Positions 28,630 to 38,116 of a stretch of 64,000 bases of DNA are shown piece after piece. The DNA comes from Aurantiochytrium sp. KH105 (lineage: Eukaryota; Sar; Bigyra; Thraustochytrida; Thraustochytriidae), in assembly GCA_003116975.1 (NCBI GenBank), contig BGKB01000069.1, positions 1 to 64,000 on the forward strand, in the 5' to 3' direction. Every line of letters begins with the position of its first letter. Position 1 is the stretch's first letter. The position numbers were made by a program, and so were the translations under genes. The notes beneath the pieces were generated by a model, which saw only the letters and a list, made by a program, of their open reading frames with translations, searched no databases and was not told where the DNA came from.

Positions 28630-29964
28630 ATGGTCTCGCTGACGGTGGCGTACGTGCTGCTCGCGTGCGGAGGGCCCGTCGGCCTGCACCTCGTGTATGT
28701 GGGCCGCGAGAGGCAGGCGTGGGCGTGCGCCGTGACGGGAGGTCTCGCGGGGCTTGCGGTCGTGCGAGATGCAATTTGTCTGCCAAGGTATGTACGCGAG
28801 GCAAACGGCGAGGCCCAGGAACTCGCAAAGGTCTCGAGAGAAGCCGCGACGCACCCGGAGCACCCGAGAATTTCGTGGCAAAAGGCTGTGGCCATGCTCG
28901 TCCTTGCCATGCTGGTCGGAACGACTCTCGCTAGATGCTTTGCCGATGATTTAGCAAGTAGACTCAGGTTTCCGGGCGGCGAACTTTACCGCGAACTCTT
29001 TGTCGCAGTATCACATGTGCTTGGCACTTCCTTCGGGGCGTGGGTGGTTGGTGGCATCAGCTGGGACTTTGTCCGGCTTGGCTATGTGCTGACAGGTGCA
29101 ACGTTTGGAGCTTTGCTGGCTCAAGGTGTTGTCAAGACCCATCTTTTGCCTGCTGCCGTCGAGGACAACCAAGAAGGTATTGCGCATTTTCACATGCCTG
29201 AACAGGCTTCCGCGTCACTGCCTGCGCTCTGTGCCGTTCTCGCTGCTCATATGAATGGCGCGAGAAAGTGGAAACCTGATTTGCTTGCAGAAGCACATAA
29301 CGAGGAAGAAGCTGCCCGAGCTGAAGCTCTGGCAATGGAGGCTGCAAGCAAGGTCGCCAAGATTACTACAAGCGCAGCTGAGGCCAGAACTGTCGTACGT
29401 AGAAATCGCGTTGACCGGGAGATGAAGCGTCGACTTCGCATGTCAGGTGGCCGCTGTGGTTTTTGCTTTGGGCTTTTGCGCGTCTATCTCGGTGTGGTCG
29501 CATTTCTCTGTCTTGTACTTGTATCCATGTACGAATCTGCCAGCTTCACCTGGAAAGATACTGACACTTCGCAAGGAATGCTTCTCCCTTCGCGTACAAT
29601 ACGCGTCAAGACGTTTGTCAACAACTGGGTCGCTTCGCACCAGAACGAGCTTAATTTGGCTTCCGAGACCGCGGGCTTGGTCTTTGAGAGTGTCGTCACG
29701 CGAGGTCTGCGCGAAACAGTATCGGATTTGCAAACAGAGATTCCTCTGTACGCCAAGAAGGATGCGCTCAAAACGCTCGGACTGCCGGAGACGGCCTCGT
29801 TGCGTCAAGTTCGGACGAGATTCCGCGAAATTTCTTTTGGGAAAGGTTCGGGCCGTTTTGAGCACGTTGGCGTCAATGGCGATTCGAGAGTTGAGAAGAG
29901 CATTGAAAATTATGACCAGATTATCGCGGCGTACGAAATATTGAAGAGACTTTTGCAGCCCTGA
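28630..29964 (+). CDS. DNAJC22-like membrane protein with degenerate J domain
   Basis: 444 residues from ATG 28630. The frame is open a further 364 codons upstream, but only through repeat-rich leader. The N-terminus (VAYVLLACGGPVGLHLVYVG) is a TM2-type entry, followed by more hydrophobic helices (about 90-115, 130-175, 285-310). The C-terminus (about 365-440) follows J-domain order: LKTLGLPETASLRQVRTRFR, then ENYDQIIAAYEIL. The HPD tripeptide between helices II and III, needed to stimulate Hsp70, is absent. DNAJC22 (wurst) has the same TM2-membrane-J layout and functions in endocytosis in flies. Family call moderate; loss of HPD is seen directly. Confidence 0.7.
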   Translation: MVSLTVAYVLLACGGPVGLHLVYVGRERQAWACAVTGGLAGLAVVRDAICLPRYVREANGEAQELAKVSREAATHPEHPRISWQKAVAMLVLAMLVGTTLARCFADDLASRLRFPGGELYRELFVAVSHVLGTSFGAWVVGGISWDFVRLGYVLTGATFGALLAQGVVKTHLLPAAVEDNQEGIAHFHMPEQASASLPALCAVLAAHMNGARKWKPDLLAEAHNEEEAARAEALAMEAASKVAKITTSAAEARTVVRRNRVDREMKRRLRMSGGRCGFCFGLLRVYLGVVAFLCLVLVSMYESASFTWKDTDTSQGMLLPSRTIRVKTFVNNWVASHQNELNLASETAGLVFESVVTRGLRETVSDLQTEIPLYAKKDALKTLGLPETASLRQVRTRFREISFGKGSGRFEHVGVNGDSRVEKSIENYDQIIAAYEILKRLLQP

Positions 29965-30030
29965 AAGCAAAGCAAAGCAAAACTTAACAAGTACATTTAT
30001 TCATTGGACTGACGACATTGGAGAGATGAA

Positions 30031-30238
30031 ACGCAAAGGATAGCAAAGTCTTGTCGAGTTGAGCTTTGCGATATCCAGGAAAACAATGCAAAGCGTAAAG
30101 CAGATTGTCGAAAATTGTTCTCGATTCGAGCTTCGTTGCAGAACAAAAAATCTTGCGATTGGAGTGAGGAATTGCAACGTAAATCAGATTATCGCAGATT
30201 GTTTCTCGAGTTGAGCTTTGCTGCAGACGAAAAATCTT
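30031..30238. repeat. Imperfect tandem repeat, about three copies
   Basis: Copies near 30031-30070 (partial), 30086-30154 and 30173-30238 share GCAA(A)CGTAAA-CAGATT, TC(G)CAGATTGTT, CTCGA-TTGAGCTT-G-TGCAGA and ACAAAAAATCTTG. They lie in the 3' interval 29965-30389 between two convergent genes, which holds nothing else. Confidence 0.75.
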
Positions 30239-30389
30239 GTAAAAGGATATAAGTCAGAGTCTGCGCACGCAATTCAGGCGCAAGTGCTCGCTTCCCCACT
30301 ACCGCTCGCTTCCCACGCTTGCTCGCCTCAAGGCCAAGTTGTATCTTTGTTCTGTTTTTTCACGTCTTGGGCACACCCAGCGTTTTCTC

Positions 30390-31271
30390 TCAAACAACAA
30401 CTTCTGGCGCAACGTTGCTCGGAGCCATTTGTGGCAAAATACCCAGGAACTCGAGAACATCGGGGTTGCAGGGTATCCGCGGCATCTTGGCGAGCTTTCG
30501 AAGGTATGCCGAGAGCGCCATGCGGCGTTTCACGATAAAGGCCTGGTTTGTGTGGTCTGCAAGGGCCTTGATCTGTCGCGGGGGCAGCGTCGGGAGCGAG
30601 CTGAGAAGGTGCGAGGTCGCAAAGGCAGAACGGACGAGCCTATCGAGCTCTACAAATTCAGAAAAGCGTTTTTGCAAGACAATGACCTCGCCACCCTTTA
30701 CCTGAGCTTGCACCTCATACAGCACGACAGGCTTGAGGACCCCCGGAGGGCCGGAGCGGCTTTGAACCTGGGAGAGCCGTGCCGCAGTGACGTCGGCATC
30801 GAGAACCGAGGGGTCGTGGTTGCTCATGAGTGTCTCGTTGATTTCTTTGAGCTGCAGCGTTGCGCCGTTGGGCATAATGAGACACGTCGAAAACGAGTAG
30901 GCGAACTTGGCCGCGCCCTCGTTGAAGCCAATCCGCGTGCTAGCCACGCGGTTGCCCACGCGGTATTTGAGCTCACACGACGAGAACGAGGCCGTTCCCG
31001 TTCCCTCAAAAGCGCCGTCCACAAAGACGGCCACCTTGCCGCTCTCAAAGTGGCGCACCATGATCCAATGGTACAGCTTGCCCTCCGGATCGCACGAGGC
31101 CATGGTCTCGCACCATTTCCGCCGCTCTGCGCGTCGTAGCGCCAGGCCTTGCTCGGAGGCGTCTCCGCTGGGATCGGTGGCGCCGCTGGGCGCGCGCTCC
31201 TCGCCGGCGTCCTCCCAGTCCACGCGCCAGAGCTTGGTTACGTACCCGACGCTGAGGCCCACGTTGCCCAT
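30390..31271 (-). CDS. PX-domain protein
   Basis: 293 residues from ATG 31271 (MGNVGLSVGYVTKLWRVDW). The frame is open upstream to 32063 but would cross the divergent neighbour. Residues 1-150 show alternating strands (YHWIMVRHFESGKVAVFVDG, MPNGATLQLKEIN), possibly a separate beta domain. Residues about 175-280 are a PX domain: YEVQAQVKGGEVIVLQKRFS-EF, LPTLPPRQI and KRRMALSAYLRKLAKMP, with the basic residues that contact phosphatidylinositol 3-phosphate largely present. It probably acts on endosomal membranes. It has the sorting-nexin layout but no BAR domain. Confidence 0.75.
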   Translation of the reverse strand: MGNVGLSVGYVTKLWRVDWEDAGEERAPSGATDPSGDASEQGLALRRAERRKWCETMASCDPEGKLYHWIMVRHFESGKVAVFVDGAFEGTGTASFSSCELKYRVGNRVASTRIGFNEGAAKFAYSFSTCLIMPNGATLQLKEINETLMSNHDPSVLDADVTAARLSQVQSRSGPPGVLKPVVLYEVQAQVKGGEVIVLQKRFSEFVELDRLVRSAFATSHLLSSLPTLPPRQIKALADHTNQAFIVKRRMALSAYLRKLAKMPRIPCNPDVLEFLGILPQMAPSNVAPEVVV

Positions 31272-31640
31272 GGCGCCGAGCCTCGCTCGATCCCGGCGAA
31301 AAGGAGCGACGCGCGCCGGCTCTGCGCGCGAGCGAGCGTCGCGGCACACGTAACCGGGTGGCGCCTGCGCCCCGCCGCGCCCTGCCTGCCCCGCCGCGCC
31401 CTGCCCCGAGTCGCGCGCTGCCGCCGGCCTTCGAAGCGGAACTGGTCTGCGCCATGAAGCGGCAGCTCCAGCGCCGGCGGCTCGAGCTGCTGCTGCTGCA
31501 ACAAGCAAAGCCCAAGCGCGGCAAGAGCGCCGCGCCTGCCGCGACCTGACTGGCACCGGGAGGCGGCGGCGGGTTCTTGCAGCCCCACGCGCGAGGGACG
31601 CACCCGCGTCGAACGGGCGTCTGACTCCGGGCGCGCCGGG
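31272..31640. other. Divergent promoter region
   Basis: 369 bp, very GC-rich (CGCGCGCC and GCCGGC runs), between the PX gene and the sulfotransferase gene. No supported gene. Confidence 0.5.
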
Positions 31641-33104
31641 ATGGGCTCGATGCCGTCCGAGCTGAAGGGCGCGCTGGCGACGACCAGAGCTCGAACGTGT
31701 ACGAGCAGGGCAGCGGCAGCATGGCCTCAGCGCATGACGCAGGCCATCGCAGTGCTGACCGCGCTGGCGCTCGTGGCAATCTTCATGCTGTTTGTGCTGC
31801 GCTTTCCAGACACAATGTACATTGAGGATGCCGAAAATGACGAACCTGAACAAGCGCTGGATGTCATCGAGGCCACGACCATTACGGATGCCAAGACCGT
31901 CGCGACAAGAGCGCGCAAAACCCCGTGGGCACCCGACGTCGAGGCCGGAGCCAGAATTCGTGCCAAAGCTAGTCGTGCCAATGGCTATAGCGGCAACTTC
32001 AAAGAGAGAAACGTCATCTCGGCGCGGGAGCGCGGCTTCATTGCTTTCTTTCTCCATATTCACAAAGGCGGGGGTACGACAGTTTGCATGGAGGCGCTAT
32101 GGCACGGAGAGACCTCACGACTCGGCATGAATTGTAACTTGCGCGGCTCAGATGCACAGGCAAATCTTGTGGCCGCAGACCCAGATGATCAGGAGCGCAT
32201 CGTCTTCGAAGCGGCGGCTACAGAAGGCCTTACCTTTGTCGCTAGTGAGTGGGTCCTGCCCAAGGAGATCCTGCGCAGCCCGAGACTTCGATACTTTACA
32301 CTGCTGCGAGACCCTGTACAACGCACGGAATCGCACTTCCAGTTCGCATTTGCGCAGCAAAAGCAAAACCGCGCGCGCGACAAAGCTGCACAGGGCACGT
32401 CGTCAGTCGACTGTGCAAGCAAGGCTAGCGATCGTGTACTTGAACTCAACACTGCGTCGCGAACGCGGGGCATTACGATTTCCGATGAGGCAGAAATGCG
32501 CATTGCTTGGCTCACGCGTGTCCCTGACAACTGGCAGGTGAGAGCAATTTGCGGTATTCAGTGCGCCAGTGTCCCATTTGGCAGGATCACCCAGAGTCAT
32601 TTACAAATTGCACTCGAGCGACTCGAGCGTGACTTCGACACGGTCGGCGTTCTCGAGCACATGACTGAATCAATGCAGTTGTTCTCGCGGCTCCTGGGAT
32701 GGAACGAGACGCTGCCAAAGGCAGCATCTACGACATCACACGCGCGACAAAACTCAGCGACATCGTTTTTTCATCGCGTGAGCCTTACTGGCGCCAGTGA
32801 TGCCCCCTACGTGTCTGAAGCGCTCGAGTGGTTCGATCTCGTCAACGCGTGGGACATTGAGCTATACGAAGCTGCGCTGGCTCTGCTTTATCGTGCTCTG
32901 GATGCTCGTGGCATTTTTGTTCAGCCGCGAAAGGCCACTCTTGTTTCTGCATTCTCTCGCGAAAGGGCACGTGCTGAGCTTGCGTCACGGTCCTCTATGT
33001 GCGAGTCGCAATGTTGCGACGCTGACTCTTGTGCTCATATAGGTGTCTTTTGGACGTCGGCTGCGCGTATATTGGGGCTCGTTCCAACGTCTGCATGTGG
33101 ATGA
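31641..33104 (+). CDS. Golgi-type carbohydrate sulfotransferase-like protein
   Basis: 487 residues. A type II signal anchor (about 33-54, AIAVLTALALVAIFMLFVLR) is followed by a stem. FFLHIHKGGGTTVC (about 134-147) matches the 5'-phosphosulfate-binding loop of PAPS-dependent sulfotransferases. RYFTLLRDPVQRTESHF (about 214-230) matches the 3'-phosphate-binding motif (R-D-P-x-x-R-x-x-S/H). The C-terminus has paired cysteines (MCESQCCDADSC). It probably transfers sulfate to glycans in the Golgi; the heparan 2-O or uronosyl type is closest in layout, but the substrate cannot be told. A later ATG (MTQAIAVL) would shorten the cytosolic end to a few residues. Confidence 0.7.
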   Translation: MGSMPSELKGALATTRARTCTSRAAAAWPQRMTQAIAVLTALALVAIFMLFVLRFPDTMYIEDAENDEPEQALDVIEATTITDAKTVATRARKTPWAPDVEAGARIRAKASRANGYSGNFKERNVISARERGFIAFFLHIHKGGGTTVCMEALWHGETSRLGMNCNLRGSDAQANLVAADPDDQERIVFEAAATEGLTFVASEWVLPKEILRSPRLRYFTLLRDPVQRTESHFQFAFAQQKQNRARDKAAQGTSSVDCASKASDRVLELNTASRTRGITISDEAEMRIAWLTRVPDNWQVRAICGIQCASVPFGRITQSHLQIALERLERDFDTVGVLEHMTESMQLFSRLLGWNETLPKAASTTSHARQNSATSFFHRVSLTGASDAPYVSEALEWFDLVNAWDIELYEAALALLYRALDARGIFVQPRKATLVSAFSRERARAELASRSSMCESQCCDADSCAHIGVFWTSAARILGLVPTSACG

Positions 33105-33695
33105 CCACCACTTCACCAACTTATCACCGCTGTAACAACCTGTAGACAATCAATTGTTTTTTTATAGAGAAAAAAAGAAAGACGAGACGACATGACTGGC
33201 AGGGGTCGTCGTCTGTTCACTTTCATCTCTTGCTCGTCGCTTTTGCTCATTCTCTCGCTTGCTTCGCCCGCCGATGGATCTTCCTCGTGCCAGTGGGGAG
33301 GAAAAAACGAAAAACATAAAATCTACCGCACGTTTGCTCCCCCGATCGTCCGGTCGTTAGGTCGTCAATTGACTTTCCGCTGCCGCTTGTGATTCTCCAT
33401 TGCGCGTAGAGCGGCGCAGACACGCGCCCGGCTGCTGCGGCTGCGCGGGCTCTGCGCGGACTCTGTGCGGGCGTACGCGCACGGCCGCAAGAGAGGGCCT
33501 CGCGCTTTCGGGGGAGAAGTCGGCGCCTCGGCAAAGCAGGCGGGATCCTCGTGATCGACGTCTTCAACTCAGGTTGTTCAGGAGCGTGCGTGCGAGCACG
33601 CACGCGCGTACACTCGCTCGCAAGGGTTGCGTCTGCAACGCACGCGACCTGATCGAAACGCGCCTTGCTGTGCCAAGGTCCGGCGAAACGCGAAT
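33105..33695. other. Intergenic region
   Basis: 591 bp with a mixed 3' flank and GC-rich leader (CACGCACGCGCG at 33598-33610). A 66-codon frame at 33192 has a signal-peptide-like start but no other support. Confidence 0.4.
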
Positions 33696-36600
33696 ATGGA
33701 CCCCAAGGAGGACCCCGAGCCCAAGACGGAGGCGAAGGACTCATCCAGCAACGGCGAAAAGGACAAACAGCAGGAGGAGACGAAGACGGACGAAGTGAAC
33801 GAAAAAGATGCTGACAAGGAAAAATCTCGGCCCAAAATCGACGCAGTCACCAAGAATGACGGTTCGAGTGCAGAGCCAACCCCGACAATCGACGTTGCAA
33901 TGAAAGACGACAAGAGCAGCTCCGCACCCGTTGACGATACGGGCGCAAACGATGCCGACGCAAGTGCAACAAACACGAAAACGAAGGTTGAATTTATCCA
34001 GGCTCCGGCGAACGACGAGGAAAACCTGGATACCTCGAAGCAATCAATTCCCAACGACGCCAAGAAAGACGAAACAACTGACAAAGCTGAAGCGGGAAAC
34101 GAAGCTGCAGTGGACGCCATGGACGTCGACGAAGAAGAACAGGCTGCTGTTAAGGGGGTTCTCAAAGTGGAAAAGGACGAAAGCCAAAATGCTGTGGAAA
34201 GCGAAGAAGCTGTGGAGAAAGAATTTACTCCACGAAGGTCAACGAGGGACAGAGGCAACAAAAGTCCGATCCCGTCGTTGGCAAGGACAGGGAAATCGTC
34301 AACGAAGAACGGTAGCGAGCGCAGCACGCCCATCTCGCTCAGCACAAACGGGCGGAAGAAAAAGAACACTGCACAGCCAAACAATGCAGGTCTCGACTTT
34401 GACCATTCTGAATCTGACGTGCCAAAACGCACAACTCGCGGAAGTACCTCGAGAAAATCTCGCGCCGCGACGAGCAGGGCGGACGATAGCGATCAAAGCT
34501 ACCACGAGGGAGGCGCTGCCTCCAATGATGATGATCACGGCGAAATCGAGGCAGACGTTGAGGAACAGCAAAATGAGGAAGCGGCAGTTGATGCTCTCGC
34601 AGGCGACCGTATCTGGAAAAGCCTCGAGCAGGAAACAGAGTTGCGCAGACGTACGATTGAGGAAAGCGGTGTCACGCGAAGTGTGAGCGTGACTCAGCCC
34701 AAGGAGCTCTCGCATGCCCAGGTGCTCACCGTGTTTCGCTGTATGTGGGACGTTTTGCATGAGCGCGGGTGGACGGCGCGATCGAGTCAGAAAAAGGGTG
34801 GCGGCCGCATCTACTTTGTTGCTCCAGGAAGTAGCAAAGCGAAAAAGGCCTCCATGCAGTTCGACAAGGACTGGTTTGATTTGAACGCGCTCGTTGCACA
34901 CGTGAGGAGGTTTCACCCGGAACTCTTTGAAAACGCCATGCTGCGCGCGGAAGATCTTCCCGAATTCAAAGAAAAGTCGACCTACTCGCTCTCCTTGGAT
35001 GAACTTAAACCGGGGAACATTGTCAAGGAGCGCAAGCGACGCTTGCGGCAGCAGCGCTCGAGCGGAAGCAAGCCAACAGACTTTGTAATCCCCTTGGGCG
35101 CGAACGGATCCAATGTGGATCAGCCACTCGAGGCCTCCTCTGCAGCGGGCGCGTCGTCCTCTAAATCTTCACATGCGGCCGATGTGCAACGCGCGAAGAA
35201 TACGTCGCTCAGTGCTGGTTCGGCCAAGAAGAATGGCAAATCGCGTCACGCGCACGGAGCCGAAGAAGAATCCCCAAGCGAAGAGGAGGAGAGCGACGGA
35301 AGCGACGACGAAGAGGAGGAGGATGAGGATGATCTTTTTGAGTTCAAGATCATGTATCCCTGGCTACAAATGGCCAAGCGTTGGACTGCGCGTCAAGGCA
35401 AAGGTCTTGTGTATTGGTATTACGTCAAACCTGGAGTCGAGTTTAAAAAAGGCAGACCTGTTGGCAAGCACATGGAGGACTACTTTAACTCCTCGGAGGA
35501 AGTGGTCGAGTACGTGAAAAGCAAGGATGATCTTCGCGAGGAGTTCCTAAATTACGCATGGCAAATGCGAGCGGTGCCAAGTAAACGTCCAAAGAGCTCT
35601 GGAAAGAAACCCAAGAAGAAGCGCCTCAAGGTCTCCAGTTACGAGGATGGGGATGAGGACGGTGGCTCTCTTTCGGGGAAACGCAGATCAACGCGGAAAA
35701 GAACGCCAACGCGAGCTTCGCGAATGGCTGCTGTCAAGAGCGAGCCTGGCCATTCCAGCTCTCACAAGTCAAGCGCTTTCCTCATTGACGATGAGTTCGC
35801 ATCCATGGGAGGCAAGAAGCGAACGCCCCCCGCGTTCTCGTCGTCCTCGTCGACTTCAAAGCAAGGCGGCAAGCGCAAGCGCGATGGCAAGGCGCCTCGT
35901 CGCTCGACATATGGTGCCGCTGATGACAGTTCCGACAGTAGCTCGCCTGGAGGCAAAGAAGGGGCGGAATCTGACGAAGCGTTTGAGCTCGGCCAGTCGG
36001 GAGCTTCTGCAGACTATGACGACAGCTCCACATCCGGTGCACGCAGGTCTTATAACCCAAGTCAGAAAAGCAAAAGCAATTCGCGGCGGTCCTCGGGCAT
36101 GGGAAAGAACCCCCGATCCTTTGCATCATCTTCTGCGTCGACAAACGCAAAGCACAAGCCGCAAGAAACGAAGCCTCGATCCGCCGCGCAAGCGGAGGAT
36201 CTCGCGCGAAAAGCTGCTGCCGAAGCTGCCCTGATCCACCAGCACCAACAACAGCAGCTTGCCGCGAGTCAATCTAGGGGCGCTGCCTCGTACCTCAGTC
36301 ACGCGGGCAGCCTCGGCTACGGTGAAGCGAGAGTGAACAGCTGGCCTGGTGCACAGCCCGCATTTGGCGCCGCCTTGCCCCAGGCCTTCACTGTGGAGAG
36401 TGGCGCCGCCTCGGGTGCGTCTTCACGCATTTTCCAGGACTTCAAATTCCTTCTTCTTCCCGAAGTTCCTACACAGGTACGATTTGAGATCGAGGCCATG
36501 GGTGGCAGCGTGATCGAATCGACAGCCAGCTGGGAGCTAAGCGCCCTTCCACCCGTCGAGGAGCTCGAAGACTTGCTCTCACAAACGCCCGTGGTGATTG

Positions 36601-37739
36601 GAAATCTCACTGCTATTCACACGGCTCTGTGGTGGGCCATCATCGCCACGGGGGCGCGTGTGATGCAGTGCGAGTTTGTACACGATGCCTTTGAGCATGA
36701 GGAGGTCCCACGTGATTGGCTATCCTTTGAGATTCCTGCAGGGCCCAGCGTTTTTGGCAAGGGGAATTACGAGTACCTTTCTAAGCCCTTGTCTTTCCCG
36801 GCACCCTTTCTCAAGCCCTCGGAGCGCGTCTTGAAAAATTGGACATTCTTTGTGCTTCCTTGCTACCGGCGTCGCGTCATGGCAACTACGGTCCAGCTAG
36901 CGGGTGCCGAGGTCGTCTCAAACCTCGAGGACTTGCCAGACACAGGCTTTGTTCTCTGCGACCCTGATGGAGATTTGGACATGGACGAGTGCAGCGAGAC
37001 CCTCGATGAAATTCACGAGCGTGGGCTCACGAGCAAGCTCATGACGTACGAGATCGTCATCCAAAGTCTCATTTGCGGCAACGCGCTTTCTGAAAAGGAA
37101 CGCGAGCTTGCAATCTTTCGTCTTCCCTCTCGGCTCTTCCAGCCTTGTAACGAAGAGGAAAAGCAAAATCGCGAATCACCTTACAAGGGGTCACGTACGT
37201 CCAGGGAAGGTGGCGACACAGGCTCGCAAGGCATGCAACGCGACGCGAGCTCTGCCTCCTCTTCGAACCAGCTGGTGTCGTTTGGCACGAAGATGTTTTA
37301 CGAATCTGCTAGGTTTCTTCCGGCCGGGGAACAGCTTCGAACCGCGCGATCGCCGCAATTCAGCTTCATTCGATCTCAGGACATTCGCATCCCTTGCGGT
37401 GCAATGATTTTTGTCCGTCGCATCGGCGATCCCATCGGGGCTGCGCTGCCCCCGCGACCTGCCAAGCTTCTTAAGGTGAAGATGCTCAAGGGTGTGCCAT
37501 GGATGCACGTGCGAATCTTCAAGTTCAATCCCCAGACGCAATCTGGTGCCTGGGCCTTGACCCCCGTGGACGAGTACTGCGAGCTCAAACTGGAGCACGC
37601 GCTTGGGCCTGTGATCTCCGTTTCGTACCAGCACACTCGCCGTCTCGCGATCGACAGTTCTCGCCAGCCCATGAAGCGCATCGCCCGCCCTAACCAGGAC
37701 AATGCCTTTCGAAACACCATTTACCACATCGAGAGCTAG
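33696..37739 (+). CDS. Tandem-BRCT chromatin/DNA-damage-type protein
   Basis: 1347 residues from ATG 33696. Residues 1-330 are Lys/Glu/Asp-rich disorder (AEAGNEAAVDAMDVDEEE). Two related modules follow, at about 338-425 (LTVFRCMWDVLHERGWTARS, then GRIYFVAPGS) and 548-625 (YPWLQMAKRWTARQGKGLVY, then GKHMEDYFNSSEEVVEYV), of a W...GW...Y.V.PG...DYF type seen repeatedly in stramenopile proteins. A long basic Ser/Lys linker has a short poly-Gln/His segment near 850. Residues about 910-1140 form two BRCT repeats (FKFLLLPEVPTQVRFEIEAM-GG; FVLPCYRRRVMATTVQLAGA-EVV). A folded C-terminal domain (about 1190-1340) is unassigned. It resembles 53BP1/Crb2-type mediators in general layout only. Confidence 0.7.
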   Translation: MDPKEDPEPKTEAKDSSSNGEKDKQQEETKTDEVNEKDADKEKSRPKIDAVTKNDGSSAEPTPTIDVAMKDDKSSSAPVDDTGANDADASATNTKTKVEFIQAPANDEENLDTSKQSIPNDAKKDETTDKAEAGNEAAVDAMDVDEEEQAAVKGVLKVEKDESQNAVESEEAVEKEFTPRRSTRDRGNKSPIPSLARTGKSSTKNGSERSTPISLSTNGRKKKNTAQPNNAGLDFDHSESDVPKRTTRGSTSRKSRAATSRADDSDQSYHEGGAASNDDDHGEIEADVEEQQNEEAAVDALAGDRIWKSLEQETELRRRTIEESGVTRSVSVTQPKELSHAQVLTVFRCMWDVLHERGWTARSSQKKGGGRIYFVAPGSSKAKKASMQFDKDWFDLNALVAHVRRFHPELFENAMLRAEDLPEFKEKSTYSLSLDELKPGNIVKERKRRLRQQRSSGSKPTDFVIPLGANGSNVDQPLEASSAAGASSSKSSHAADVQRAKNTSLSAGSAKKNGKSRHAHGAEEESPSEEEESDGSDDEEEEDEDDLFEFKIMYPWLQMAKRWTARQGKGLVYWYYVKPGVEFKKGRPVGKHMEDYFNSSEEVVEYVKSKDDLREEFLNYAWQMRAVPSKRPKSSGKKPKKKRLKVSSYEDGDEDGGSLSGKRRSTRKRTPTRASRMAAVKSEPGHSSSHKSSAFLIDDEFASMGGKKRTPPAFSSSSSTSKQGGKRKRDGKAPRRSTYGAADDSSDSSSPGGKEGAESDEAFELGQSGASADYDDSSTSGARRSYNPSQKSKSNSRRSSGMGKNPRSFASSSASTNAKHKPQETKPRSAAQAEDLARKAAAEAALIHQHQQQQLAASQSRGAASYLSHAGSLGYGEARVNSWPGAQPAFGAALPQAFTVESGAASGASSRIFQDFKFLLLPEVPTQVRFEIEAMGGSVIESTASWELSALPPVEELEDLLSQTPVVIGNLTAIHTALWWAIIATGARVMQCEFVHDAFEHEEVPRDWLSFEIPAGPSVFGKGNYEYLSKPLSFPAPFLKPSERVLKNWTFFVLPCYRRRVMATTVQLAGAEVVSNLEDLPDTGFVLCDPDGDLDMDECSETLDEIHERGLTSKLMTYEIVIQSLICGNALSEKERELAIFRLPSRLFQPCNEEEKQNRESPYKGSRTSREGGDTGSQGMQRDASSASSSNQLVSFGTKMFYESARFLPAGEQLRTARSPQFSFIRSQDIRIPCGAMIFVRRIGDPIGAALPPRPAKLLKVKMLKGVPWMHVRIFKFNPQTQSGAWALTPVDEYCELKLEHALGPVISVSYQHTRRLAIDSSRQPMKRIARPNQDNAFRNTIYHIES

Positions 37740-38116
37740 ACAGGTCTTAGAAACGCGCTACGCACACCGTACATCATTCGCAAGGTAGGGTCCGTGCAAA
37801 CGTCTCAGGTGCGCGTGTGGTCATCTCAATTAGTCTTTTGGCGTCAGGAATGCTAGGGTAGCTCGCAGAAAGATTAAACCAAACGTTCAGCTGTGAAGTC
37901 TCATTTCTTCTCCTCCTACTTGTCAGGTATTTCGAGCCAGTGTTCTACTATCCTGCCCCGTAAACGTTGCCGTGTTGCAGTGCATTGATGTGACATCCCT
38001 TTTGCAGGGCTCGATAAAGTTGCGTTGCGCTCGTTGTTGATCTTGCGCCTGATTCTTGCCGCAACTGGGCACAGCTAGGTCTAACGACAGATCTCGAAAG
38101 TGGAAAAAGGAGCGCG
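37740..38116. other. Intergenic region
   Basis: 377 bp between two plus-strand genes. No supported gene. Confidence 0.5.
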
